DNA of 64,000 nt from Leptolyngbyaceae cyanobacterium JSC-12 (GTDB taxonomy: Bacteria; Cyanobacteriota; Cyanobacteriia; Leptolyngbyales; Leptolyngbyaceae), in NCBI GenBank assembly GCA_000309945.1, contig CM001633.1, positions 642,723 to 706,722 of the forward strand. The letters are read 5' to 3'. Each line of letters opens with the position of its first letter. The stretch's first letter is position 1. The notes beneath the pieces were generated by a model. That model searched no databases, had not been told where the DNA came from, and saw only the letters and a list, made by a program, of their open reading frames with translations. Position numbers and translations under genes: made by a program. Positions 25,376-33,677 of this stretch are shown here, in pieces.

Positions 25376-26758
25376 CTACGCGCTCTGAAGAGACGCTTCG
25401 CAACGCTTACGATATGATTTCTTCAATCCCTTGAATAGATCGTATCGTTTTGGCAGAGTCAAAACTGCCCTAACGGACTCGGTTAGAACGATGCCTAACT
25501 GTGCCGATACCTTTCTGAGGATATTAGCCGCTCCATTGCAATCTGCATTAATCAGAATGCTTTGAGCGGTTTTGTATTGCCCCCGTTTGATGCGCTTTCC
25601 CGATGGTTTCCAGCTTGCGGGTTTTTCACCGTATGTTGGCAAGAAATCCTCATCAATGAATGACGCTTTCGATGTGTACGATTCTTCAGTTTCAGTAAAC
25701 TGAATGCCGCTTTCTTCGCACAGTTGCTTAATGCGATTCTTCAATCGCGATGTGGGAATCTGCACAAATTCTTGATTGTTCTTCGCACCGATATTGATTC
25801 CGTCTTTGTTGCCTTCATTCCAACCGAAAACGACATGACCGATACGGTTTTCGAGGCAGTGATTGATTACTAATCTTGCTGCTTTGTTAATCGCATCTCT
25901 AATTTGACGGTTACGTTTTTCGGTGATTCTAGCTAACTCGAAATCCCAGTATTTAGCAGGCTTGCCAGTCTTGAGAGAGGCAACGCGGCGATTGTAATTC
26001 TGGTTAATCGATTTGAGCTTGCGTCCGTCAACGATGAAACTTTTACCGCGTGTTGAGACACAGGTTAACCAGTTTGATAGACCTGGATCAATCCCTAGCG
26101 CTTGAGTTGAATCTAATCCTAAGTGACAGGTTGCGCCATCGTTACCATGCTTATAAACGTACTCAGCATAGAATTCGTTGTTTCTGGGCAGAATTCGCAA
26201 CTCTACAATTTGATCTGCTTTGATGCCAAAAGCACCATTGATTCTAAGCTCTGACAATCCGAAATGTTCTTTGACAGACGCGGCATTTTCTTGGCTAATC
26301 GGGATTCTGCATTCACCCGTTTCGATATCGAACTGCAACGCCTGTGCAGGAAACGTAATCGGAGCTAAACCGCCTTTTGTCCGATAATTCGGCATTCTGG
26401 GCTTATCAACTTCACCCTTAAAGAACAGTTGCAGCAACTTGTTGAAACTGGTGAAAGACTCAGAAACGCTCTTTAACGTCTGTTGAGCGCATTGACCGCC
26501 TAGCACCTTGTAATGCGGATTGTCTTTCATGACGCTGCACAGATGAGCGTATGGTGCTTTTACCGTTTTCGTTTTGAACTCAGAGCGGTAAAAGCCATTT
26601 GCATCAAAGAATTCAACCCGTGGGCAATCCTCAAAATGAGATTGACGCACTTCAAACAAAGTGGAGTTAATCAAGCTGTTTGAATGTTGGCACTGATGCA
26701 CCAAATACGCCATTACTTCGTCCGAAACATTGAGTTTAACTTGAATCGTGCCGTACAT
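25376..26758 (-). CDS. tnpB: TnpB RNA-guided endonuclease of IS605
   Basis: 460 aa. RuvC-I ALGIDPGLSNWLTCVSTRG; RuvC-II HVVFGWNEGNKDG; RuvC-III LINADCNGAANI. All three acidic residues are present. Close relative of the protein at 18420, sharing ribosome binding site and N-terminus. In characterised systems TnpB plus omega-RNA cuts the donor site after excision and keeps the element in place. Confidence 0.9.
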   Translation of the reverse strand: MYGTIQVKLNVSDEVMAYLVHQCQHSNSLINSTLFEVRQSHFEDCPRVEFFDANGFYRSEFKTKTVKAPYAHLCSVMKDNPHYKVLGGQCAQQTLKSVSESFTSFNKLLQLFFKGEVDKPRMPNYRTKGGLAPITFPAQALQFDIETGECRIPISQENAASVKEHFGLSELRINGAFGIKADQIVELRILPRNNEFYAEYVYKHGNDGATCHLGLDSTQALGIDPGLSNWLTCVSTRGKSFIVDGRKLKSINQNYNRRVASLKTGKPAKYWDFELARITEKRNRQIRDAINKAARLVINHCLENRIGHVVFGWNEGNKDGINIGAKNNQEFVQIPTSRLKNRIKQLCEESGIQFTETEESYTSKASFIDEDFLPTYGEKPASWKPSGKRIKRGQYKTAQSILINADCNGAANILRKVSAQLGIVLTESVRAVLTLPKRYDLFKGLKKSYRKRCEASLQSA

Positions 26759-26819
26759 TCTGAATCACCTCCTGTATTCTAGTACAATATTAACAACGCG
26801 GTCTAACAATAAAATCCAT

Positions 26820-27230
26820 ATGAAGTTATCACCCAAAGATTACGAATACCGTCGCACTGAAGGATCTGTGTCCTCAATCAACTATCACTTCATCTCTGTC
26901 CCTAAACGGCGTAAAGCGGTTCTTGTTCAAGATGTGGCGAAACGATTGCAAGAAATTATCTTTGAGTTAGTCACTGAGCATAACTGGAGACTGATTGCGC
27001 TCGAAATTATGCCGGATCACGTTCATATGCTCAATAACGCTCCGACCGATGAATCAGCAGCACAGATAGCTAGATGGGTTAAAGGCAGAGCGGCTAGGAT
27101 ATTGAGGTTAGAATTTCCGCAACTTAAAAAACTACCATGTCTGTGGAGTCCCAGTTACTTTGTTGCAACCACTGGGCAAGTCAGCACAGACACGGTGATG
27201 AAATACATTGAGAACCAACGGAATAAATAA
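26820..27230 (+). CDS. tnpA: TnpA Y1 HUH transposase of IS605
   Basis: Start at MKLSPKDYEYRRTEG (ATG 26820). HUH motif MPDHVHML and catalytic Tyr in VMKYIENQ. Length (136 aa) is normal. It catalyses single-strand excision and integration. Divergent from tnpB with a 61-base gap. Confidence 0.9.
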   Translation: MKLSPKDYEYRRTEGSVSSINYHFISVPKRRKAVLVQDVAKRLQEIIFELVTEHNWRLIALEIMPDHVHMLNNAPTDESAAQIARWVKGRAARILRLEFPQLKKLPCLWSPSYFVATTGQVSTDTVMKYIENQRNK

Positions 27231-27361
27231 CCCGGACACACAGAGGGCTAAAGCCCGTTGTTAGCTTTCACCCCTCGATTAGAAATCGAAGGCTCTCAGC
27301 ATGATTCAGGTAGGTTTGTAAAACCGGACCCACGGACAGGCTGAATGTATCTTTATTGGTT

Positions 27362-28003
27362 TTACACATCAACAAAAAGAAAAATTACTTCTTGACTACC
27401 TAGAACTAATTTTTCTTCACTTTTTAACTGTCTATCTGACCTTACGACAAATGTGACTTTGTTGGTCATCAATCCTACAAACTTCTTCAAGACCTGTTGA
27501 AAGGTAGACTCTTCGTTGAGGATGAAGTAATAATTGTCATCTACCTCCCAGGAGTTGTCCGTGTTATTAATAGCACTTTGTACAAAACCCGGCAGGTTAT
27601 TACTTAAACTTAGTCTACTCTTTACAAACTCTGTGTTTAATAGATTTTTGTAATTTTCTGGTATATCTATATTAACTATAGGACTAAGACTTTTGACGAA
27701 TTCTGCAAGTTTTAGGTCCGTAGGGTCTGGTTTTACTACAAGTTCTTCTAGTGTTACTTTCGATTTTTCATACAAATATTCGTATAGTGTTTTTCCGGTA
27801 AGTTCATTTGGATGATTTTTGAACCTAAACACTTCCTGCTCTTTTGCATCTATTAAATCGTTGTGGCATGACCAACACACTTTTTTTACTATATCTTTAA
27901 CCCAGACTTTCCACTCGTCAGGTTCGTCACCTCTAAACTGTAGAAAATCACGAACCCAAAAAGCTTTCTCAAGCTCATAGCTCCAGAAGTAAGGTATTTC
28001 CAT
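27362..28003 (-). CDS. Hypothetical protein, about 213 aa
   Basis: Start taken as MEIPYFWSYELEKAFW. Acidic, with DEWKVWVKDIVKKVCWSCHN. No recognised domain. The frame is open to 28045 with other Met codons. Confidence 0.5.
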   Translation of the reverse strand: MEIPYFWSYELEKAFWVRDFLQFRGDEPDEWKVWVKDIVKKVCWSCHNDLIDAKEQEVFRFKNHPNELTGKTLYEYLYEKSKVTLEELVVKPDPTDLKLAEFVKSLSPIVNIDIPENYKNLLNTEFVKSRLSLSNNLPGFVQSAINNTDNSWEVDDNYYFILNEESTFQQVLKKFVGLMTNKVTFVVRSDRQLKSEEKLVLGSQEVIFLFVDV

Positions 28004-28125
28004 ATTTTTTCTCATAGTATAAAGGTTGAGCATAGTATAGCTCAACCTTTAATTCGTTTAATAAGTTTTAGACTTAATGGTTAAGATGATTCTGAGTTTG
28101 GGACTTCACACTTGTCTTTAGACCA

Positions 28126-28842
28126 TCAGAAACTTAGCTGACGTTGTTGAATTGATGAGATAACAAAGTCTATCAGCACTTTAATAATCCCAGTAAGTGC
28201 ACTTAATCCTGCACCAACAAGGGTTCCAGCTCCACCAACTTTAATTGCTAAATCTGCCATTCCGATTGCCATCTGTCTAATGAAACCTTTAAGCGTTGCA
28301 TCTATCGACAGGGCATTCAAACCATCTAGAAAGTCGATGTAGCTAGCACACGTTACACTTGGGCTAAGGTCACCACTGAAACTCTCGACAATTTTTGACC
28401 GATTAAGAGCATTGTTGTTGTTGAAGTAGTCTAGCCTAGCACTTAGAACTGCTGGTATCTCTTGCAATCCAGACACTTGTGTGAAGAAAGTTGCTACTGC
28501 GATTTTTCCTTGTTTAATTGTTGCTGCGTATGGATTTCTTGTTGTTACTCCTTCACGATTTCCTCCAGCCTTACTGTTAAAAGTTTGTGCTCTTACAATT
28601 ATTCTGTACAACCCTGTGTATCTCTCTAAAGCTTTTACTTCACTTGACTTTACTGGGACTAATCCAGATATTGCAAACGCCCAATTAGACTTTGGGATTA
28701 CGAAGCATCCGAATGCACCATACAGTTGATTATCCTGAGTTCTTACGGCTATAACGTTATTAGCTAAAGCATTGACAGGATTAGTAATTACAATCAATCC
28801 TGTTAACACCACGCACAGCAGCACTTTAAGGACTTTATTCAT
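28126..28842 (-). CDS. Secreted protein, four-member family, copy 4
   Basis: Signal peptide (VLKVLLCVVLTGLIVITNPV), then NQLYGAFGCFVIPKSN and NRSKIVESFSGDLSPSVTCA. It gives the clearest match to the copy at 15299 (RSAIVGGDLGEDPLVICS). Ends with a hydrophobic segment (GGAGTLVGAGLSALTGIIKV) that may associate with membrane. Confidence 0.6.
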   Translation of the reverse strand: MNKVLKVLLCVVLTGLIVITNPVNALANNVIAVRTQDNQLYGAFGCFVIPKSNWAFAISGLVPVKSSEVKALERYTGLYRIIVRAQTFNSKAGGNREGVTTRNPYAATIKQGKIAVATFFTQVSGLQEIPAVLSARLDYFNNNNALNRSKIVESFSGDLSPSVTCASYIDFLDGLNALSIDATLKGFIRQMAIGMADLAIKVGGAGTLVGAGLSALTGIIKVLIDFVISSIQQRQLSF

Positions 28843-29016
28843 TTTTTTAGTAAACTCTTCTTTTCTCTTTTAAGCTTTTATTGCTCTTATTATGTACTCA
28901 TAAAAATGATTGGAGATAAGTATTTTTATCGATCGCTCGTAAAACCCCTGTGCCTAGCTACAAGCCCCGTCCCCTTGTGGGCGGGGTAATTGACTTAACT
29001 TGCTGCTGTGGTTAAT

Positions 29017-29044
29017 AAAAAGGGAGGTTTACCTCCCCTTTCTG
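29017..29044 (-). terminator. Terminator of the TctA-like gene
   Basis: AAGGGAGGT/ACCTCCCCTT hairpin 29 bases beyond the stop, with T/A-rich flanks. A second hairpin (CCCCGTCCCCTTGTGGGCGGGG) lies at about 28963-28987. Confidence 0.7.
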
Positions 29045-29072
29045 TAATTTACCGAAACCATTCAATTTCAGC

Positions 29073-30203
29073 TTACAACACGCCACCTAAGAACAACAGG
29101 CTGCGTACAGTACCAGGCGCACCCACTGATTTAATAACAAAGTGAGTCACCAGTCCGGTAAGAATTAGCACGGCACCAGGGATTACTCCAGCACCGAGGA
29201 TAACCGTTAGTGTGGCAATTGCCAGTGCAATAAAGTGAGCACCAGATTGCAGCCCTATCACTTTGTAGTTGTTGTAAACGTAAGGTAGGAGGATTCTTGA
29301 AACGATTGCTCCCACGAGAAGTAGTGCGATCGCTTCAAACCCAACACCTAGCGGCAACTCCATCGCCAACACAGATTTACCCGTTGCGATGCCCTGAATA
29401 GTTGCAATCAAACCGAATGCTTCGATTGCTTGTTCGGCAGCAGCGCTTGTTAATTGGGTTCCGGCATTAGTCTTACGACTGGTTGCTTGGGTTATTAAGT
29501 TAGGTGAGATACCAGGCGTTGCCATTGCAAGGATGGTACCAATTGATAACTTAATAAAGTCGGGAAGCCAGATGGTTTTGATTACGCCTTCAAACTGAAG
29601 GCGGGGGTCAGGCTGACCGGGTTCTGTTTTCTTAGGACGCATTGCATCAATGCAACCTGGAATTAAAAAGACTGCTGCTCCTAACACGTAAATTGGGTTA
29701 GAGATATTTAGCATTGGTGCCAGGGCAAAGAATGCTTGAGAGAAGAACAGATAACCCAGAATTACCCACCAATGTTGTTTGAAACTACCCCACAGCAATG
29801 CAGTTATTAACACTGCAACAACTGGAGTGATAGGTAGGGTTGTGAATGGGATAACAATTCCGCCGAGCCAGGTTGCTGCAAAGATGCCTAGAGCACTACC
29901 GATTACTTTTGCCCAGTAGGATGATTCGGTCATCTGTTTGGGGTCAATTTGGTGTTGCTCTTCTTGAGCGCCGCTAGCAACGTTTACGTTACCGCTGGCA
30001 TTAGGTGTAAGTGCTTCTTTGGCACTACCTAAAATATTTGAAACTGTATAGGCAGTGATAGTAGCAGCGATTGCTGCATCTGGTCCAAGTAGACCAAGGA
30101 CTGAGGCACCTGCAACTGCATGTTGAGGTCCGAGTCCGGGAATTAAGGCAGTCCCTACTCCAATGAGGGTACCACCGATCGCTCCTGCAATTAGTCCGAT
30201 CAT
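29073..30203 (-). CDS. TctA/DUF112-like integral membrane protein
   Basis: 376 aa, about ten TM segments. Near the N-terminus GTLIGVGTALIPGLGPQHAV matches the 'G.IPGLGP.H/N' signature of the TctA (tripartite tricarboxylate transporter permease)/DUF112 superfamily, and a second copy-like loop (LAMATPGISPNLITQATSRK) occurs in the second half. No TctB/TctC partner is nearby, so the substrate is unknown and transport is inferred. A 15-bp palindrome lies 45 bases upstream of the start. Confidence 0.65.
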   Translation of the reverse strand: MIGLIAGAIGGTLIGVGTALIPGLGPQHAVAGASVLGLLGPDAAIAATITAYTVSNILGSAKEALTPNASGNVNVASGAQEEQHQIDPKQMTESSYWAKVIGSALGIFAATWLGGIVIPFTTLPITPVVAVLITALLWGSFKQHWWVILGYLFFSQAFFALAPMLNISNPIYVLGAAVFLIPGCIDAMRPKKTEPGQPDPRLQFEGVIKTIWLPDFIKLSIGTILAMATPGISPNLITQATSRKTNAGTQLTSAAAEQAIEAFGLIATIQGIATGKSVLAMELPLGVGFEAIALLLVGAIVSRILLPYVYNNYKVIGLQSGAHFIALAIATLTVILGAGVIPGAVLILTGLVTHFVIKSVGAPGTVRSLLFLGGVL

Positions 30204-30247
30204 GTCGTTACCCTCCTTGGGTAAGTCTTTATGGTTGTAGTTGAAAA

Positions 30248-30262
30248 CTTGAACAGTTCGAG
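30248..30262. promoter_or_regulatory. 15-bp palindrome, CTYGAA-NNN-TTCRAG type
   Basis: CTTGAACAGTTCGAG, exact match, between the NblA-like gene terminator and the TctA-like gene start; positioned like an operator or promoter element. Confidence 0.5.
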
Positions 30263-30275
30263 AACTTAAAACAAA

Positions 30276-30302
30276 AAATCCCGCCGGGTGATGGCGGGAT
30301 TT
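30276..30302 (-). terminator. Terminator of the NblA-like gene
   Basis: AAATCCCGCC/GGCGGGATTT hairpin followed on the minus strand by a run of T; 27 bases beyond the stop. Confidence 0.85.
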
Positions 30303-30328
30303 AGCAGTTCGGACGTGATGAAACGTGT

Positions 30329-30631
30329 CTACAGCTTATCACTTACTTGTTCTTTTAGAAATGGGCTTCCAGAGAGCAACATGCTGCTAATAATGTTCTG
30401 TCGTGCCATGCACAGAATTAATGTGTCTTGCAGTAAACCGACCAGCTGCTCTTTGCTGGCATTGCGAAACTGACGGCACATGTTTAGATAATGGAATTGT
30501 TGCTCCATTGATAGATCTTTAGCCTTTTCAGCTAGTTCTCTATCAGTGTATCCGCCGCAAGAGTCTCCTCTCATTTCGTTAAGGTCAGGTTGGTTGGGTT
30601 GATCATGGTCGTCTGGATAAAGAATGGTCAT
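30329..30631 (-). CDS. NblA-like phycobilisome degradation protein
   Basis: 100 aa. Residues about 40-85 follow the NblA pattern: LSMEQQFHYLNMCRQFRNAS, then KEQLVGLLQD, and ARQNIISSML, compared with NblA 'LSLEQQFxxxxFxxQVxxMSxxQAxxxLxxLYxQMxxRxxxxxxLL'. A 38-residue acidic N-terminal extension (YPDDHDQPNQPDLNEM) is unusual; chromosomal NblA is about 60 aa. NblA targets phycobilisomes for proteolysis under starvation; plasmid and phage copies are known. Own terminator. Confidence 0.65.
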   Translation of the reverse strand: MTILYPDDHDQPNQPDLNEMRGDSCGGYTDRELAEKAKDLSMEQQFHYLNMCRQFRNASKEQLVGLLQDTLILCMARQNIISSMLLSGSPFLKEQVSDKL

Positions 30632-30817
30632 GGTTTTTTTCCTGCGTAATAGAAGAAGTTTGGTCTAAGTGTAACGGGAAATCGGAGTAAACCGGAATTC
30701 CACTTTTATACTCTCTCCTCTGTAAGCCATCAAACCAGCACCTAGAGACTTGCTCACACTGATTTGAGGTAAAGGGTAGGAAAGAACTAGGGAGTTACAC
30801 TGCCCTTGTGATAAGGT
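30632..30817. other. Intergenic, element boundary
   Basis: No gene seen. It should contain the 3' end of the TnpB-like element ending at 30818, but no GGGAG-TGTCA ending like the other elements is visible. Confidence 0.3.
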
Positions 30818-32215
30818 TCAAGTAGGTCGCGCTACTGGTCGTATAGAACCTTCATCACACCACCCTGTTACTAGGAGTGGCTTTGAATAGTAACGCTGGC
30901 AGAATTTGAGCGCAATATTGCGACACGCATTCAAGCCAGCGTTAATGATTTTTCCAGATCGGGAAACTGCCAAGGAGCCAGGATGATAACCTTCCGCTTG
31001 CCGGAAGTAATCCCAGTTCTCCTCGTCAAAAACCAGCCATTGAGCTTGCCACATCGCACTGACCCGCATTACAGGTTCACCGCTTATCGCCTCGGTGTTC
31101 GATGTGTTTCGAGGGTTGACCCTGGCAGTTAGAATGTTGTGGTCCTGTCGCGCAATCCGGGCTACTTGCTGCCACACTGCCGACTTCAGCCAGTAAGCTC
31201 GTTTTTGGTTTGAACGTCTGGAGTACTTCCCTTTCTGGGGTCGCAACCTAGTCAGGTGTTCAAACACAATGACAGCGCATCCATGACGAGCGGCAAACTC
31301 AGTAATTTGCCGAGCCTGCTTTCTGGCTTGGTCTTGCTCGGTATTACGAACTTTCTGCCAACGGGTTGAGGCAAACCCTTCGCCAATGATCCCAGTCCGA
31401 TTCATCGATTGGGCAATCTTGCCGATTCGTGACTTCCTAAGTGTTGTATGGCATTTGTGACCGGATGTTATCATCCGGGCGACTTCACGTAATTTGCCAT
31501 TCACTTCCACGTCGTAGACTGCACATTTGGTGAGTTCCCCATCCAGGTCAAGATCAACCGAGCAGATCCGGCTTCCATCCTGCATCACCTTGTTTAATCC
31601 ACCAGTGGCAAGCTGGTAACGTTCCACGACCCAACTTAGCCATGCTGAGCCATTTGCCCTGGTGACCAGGGTGGGGGTAGAAAGCGTCCATCCCTCTGGG
31701 TGCTGGGGAGATTGATAGGTGAATTTAACCCATTTCCAGACTCCTTTAACGACAATCTTCAAGACTATGGACCGCCCGTCATCCTCTTTGAACATCCCTG
31801 CGTATAGCGTGGCATTGAGGCGTAATTCAGTGGGCAAGGTGGGAGGACGATGCTTCTTGGACGACTTACCCCTCCTGGCTAACCGCTTCGCTTCTCGCGC
31901 CTGCCAGTTCTGATAACTAGAGCGCCAGGATTTATAGATGCCAATCGCCTTCGCTAAGGCTGCACGTCGGAATAGCTGTGGGCAGTCAAACGGGAATGTT
32001 TGGGCTGCCTCTGGGCTGAAGAATCGCGGTTCATAGTAACGCTTGAAGTCAGCCACATCTACGCCACCTGGGTCCTCTGCAATAATCAGCAACCAGAATA
32101 AAGCAATATCACTGAACAGTTGATTGGTTTCGGTTAAATCAAATCCATCACGCAGCAACTTGGTTTGCAGCGTTTTAGTTTCAATTCGATAGCCTTTCTT
32201 TTTGCTCAGTGGCAT
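30818..32215 (-). CDS. TnpB-like RuvC protein, probably cleavage-defective
   Basis: 465 aa. RuvC-I ICSVDLDLDGELTKCAVYD and RuvC-II CAVIVFEHLTRLRP keep their acidic residues. The zinc ribbon has lost its Cys (ARVNPRNTSNTEAISGEP). The third site reads SGKIINAGLNACRNIALKF: where TnpB has 'DRDxNAAxNI' this has NAGLNACRNI, so both Asp are missing. An N-terminal 150 residues are unlike the other TnpBs here. It may be a nuclease-dead (repressor-type) TnpB or a Cas12-like lineage; alternatively decayed but with an intact frame. Confidence 0.7.
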   Translation of the reverse strand: MPLSKKKGYRIETKTLQTKLLRDGFDLTETNQLFSDIALFWLLIIAEDPGGVDVADFKRYYEPRFFSPEAAQTFPFDCPQLFRRAALAKAIGIYKSWRSSYQNWQAREAKRLARRGKSSKKHRPPTLPTELRLNATLYAGMFKEDDGRSIVLKIVVKGVWKWVKFTYQSPQHPEGWTLSTPTLVTRANGSAWLSWVVERYQLATGGLNKVMQDGSRICSVDLDLDGELTKCAVYDVEVNGKLREVARMITSGHKCHTTLRKSRIGKIAQSMNRTGIIGEGFASTRWQKVRNTEQDQARKQARQITEFAARHGCAVIVFEHLTRLRPQKGKYSRRSNQKRAYWLKSAVWQQVARIARQDHNILTARVNPRNTSNTEAISGEPVMRVSAMWQAQWLVFDEENWDYFRQAEGYHPGSLAVSRSGKIINAGLNACRNIALKFCQRYYSKPLLVTGWCDEGSIRPVARPT

Positions 32216-32274
32216 TGTTCTACTTGTTGTACTTCAGGGTCGTTTTGGATTTCTTTTTTGTACCTTCTTAGGAA

Positions 32275-32640
32275 CTGACATCCTCCCGACGCTGATGCTT
32301 CGCATACAGCGCGGGGTTCCTCCTTCATCCAGCCGACTTGTCCAAACCAATTGCTTGATTCAGATAGAGGTCGTTCTGTCCAGAGGCGTTCATTCCGGTA
32401 TGCCCTACCGTACTCAAACCAGCCAGCCTCAATCCCTTCTCCAGGATGTTCCACGCTGCATTTTTATCTCTGCATCGAACAGAGCCGCAGTGAGGACATA
32501 CATGGGTGCGAGTGCTGACTGGATACCCGTTTAGTTTTAAGTAACAGGACCACCAGATGGCGTTTTCTTTGACTATCCACCACCCTAACTGGATGGTCTT
32601 GAATACTTTGTACAACTGATACATTACGGTTTACATGGGA
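32275..32640 (-). pseudogene. TnpB C-terminal remnant with right end
   Basis: A 99-codon frame (32325-32624) contains VCPHCGSVRCRDKNAAWNIL and LRLAGLSTVGHTGMNASG, the typical C-terminus of Cys4-type TnpB. Everything before the second zinc knuckle is missing. GTCGGGAGGATGTCAG (32275-32290, minus) is the right end, nearly identical to that at 4061. Confidence 0.8.
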
Positions 32641-32653
32641 GATTAATAGGTTT

Positions 32654-33394
32654 TTAGCACAATTGGCTTATAGAGACATCCGTGTTGAATCGTGATACGT
32701 ATTTCTTTGGAGGAGTTCTACTGCAGTTGCATCTTTTGCATAGAATTCTCAGCGTTGCGTTCTTTTTGTGGAATCTTCTCCATGTTGCTTTGAACTTATT
32801 ATCCTCCTTCTTAAATATTCGGAAGTGGTATACAGGGTCGTCATCAAACTCCATTGGGACGCTAGTTACAGTCTCCTCGAATTTTTCCACTAAGGTTATT
32901 AATGGTTCTATATGGTCAACTTCAGGACGATCTAAGCTTCCACACAGCTCACATACAAGTGGGTTATCGCTTTTGAACTTAAGGATTTGGTCATCAACTG
33001 AATTTCTGTACGCTTCTAACCTACTGTTATCTGGCGTGTCTTTTTCAGGAGATATGCACACTTCATAACTGAAGTCTACAGAAGACCCATCTAGACGCTG
33101 CACGTAAAAACAATAACAGTTAGACTTATTAACCCCTTGTTGATTTTGTGTCCGTTTCACAAATATAGCTTTCACACCATTTCCGATCTTTTCATTTGCT
33201 TGAGGGTGGCGATCAAGCAATGCTCTGATGATCTCGAACTCCCGACCTCTCAGTTGTTTATTAATGTTCTTCTTTAGCAGGAACTTTATATTTCTAGTCG
33301 CCTCAGCCTTTGTTTCATACTTGACTATGCCAAGGTCTACAGGTTTAGCGTGTTTTGGTGGTTTTCGCTTTTGTTTTTGGTGTTCTAGCAACAT
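32654..33394 (-). CDS. DUF3223 (DCL-like) plus HNH endonuclease
   Basis: 246 aa. Residues 30-115 match DUF3223: FLLKKNINKQLRGREF, LLDRHPQANEKIGNGV and DGSSVDFSYEVCI. The C-terminal half is an HNH-type zinc nuclease: CELCGS, EVDHIEP and LRILCKRCNCSR. The combination is known from endonucleases of mobile or defence type. It may act as a homing or restriction nuclease; no modification partner is adjacent. Confidence 0.75.
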   Translation of the reverse strand: MLLEHQKQKRKPPKHAKPVDLGIVKYETKAEATRNIKFLLKKNINKQLRGREFEIIRALLDRHPQANEKIGNGVKAIFVKRTQNQQGVNKSNCYCFYVQRLDGSSVDFSYEVCISPEKDTPDNSRLEAYRNSVDDQILKFKSDNPLVCELCGSLDRPEVDHIEPLITLVEKFEETVTSVPMEFDDDPVYHFRIFKKEDNKFKATWRRFHKKNATLRILCKRCNCSRTPPKKYVSRFNTDVSISQLC

Positions 33395-33524
33395 GCGTTT
33401 GCTCTATTAATATCAAAAGAACTCCAGCATAAGCTAGAGTTCCGAGTTAAAGTAAAGGTGGTAACTAACACAACGCTTCTGCTGGGTGCCAACCGCTGAA
33501 GCATTCCCCCTTTTACAAGTGCTA

Positions 33525-33677
33525 ATGAAAGCTTACCTGTTAAAAGAGTGTCAAAGACTGCTTGGAGCTTTTAGCTATCAAGGGGCTTCTAGATTGGTAG
33601 AAGTTTGTAGCTATCAAGGGGCTTCTAGATTGGTAGAAGTTTGTAGCTATCAAGGAGTCTCGACATTCTTATGGTAG
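33525..33677 (+). CDS. Possible leader peptide of rep, repeat-encoded
   Basis: 50 codons beginning MKAYLLKECQRLLGAFSYQG; the 36-bp direct repeats encode a repeated SYQGASRLVEVC. Its TAG (33675-33677) lies inside the first codons of rep, so it may couple or attenuate rep translation. It may equally be an accidental frame across iterons. Confidence 0.35.
   Translation: MKAYLLKECQRLLGAFSYQGASRLVEVCSYQGASRLVEVCSYQGVSTFLW
33573..33660. repeat. 36-bp direct repeats upstream of rep
   Basis: TAGCTATCAAGGGGCTTCTA begins each unit. Two full copies start at 33573 and 33609 and a partial third at 33645, exact 36-base period. Location directly in front of rep suggests iterons or a Rep-binding control site. 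Confidence 0.8.

Larger units (their letters stand above)
25330..27330. mobile_element. IS605-type element, tnpA and tnpB divergent
   Basis: Contains an intact-looking HUH tnpA and RuvC tnpB back to back. The right end behind tnpB has a CCGCC/GGCGG hairpin and GAGAAGTCAAC; the other end behind tnpA has AGGGCTAAAGCCC and CTCGATTAGAAATCGAAG hairpins (27245-27295). Exact ends cannot be fixed from one copy. Confidence 0.7.
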
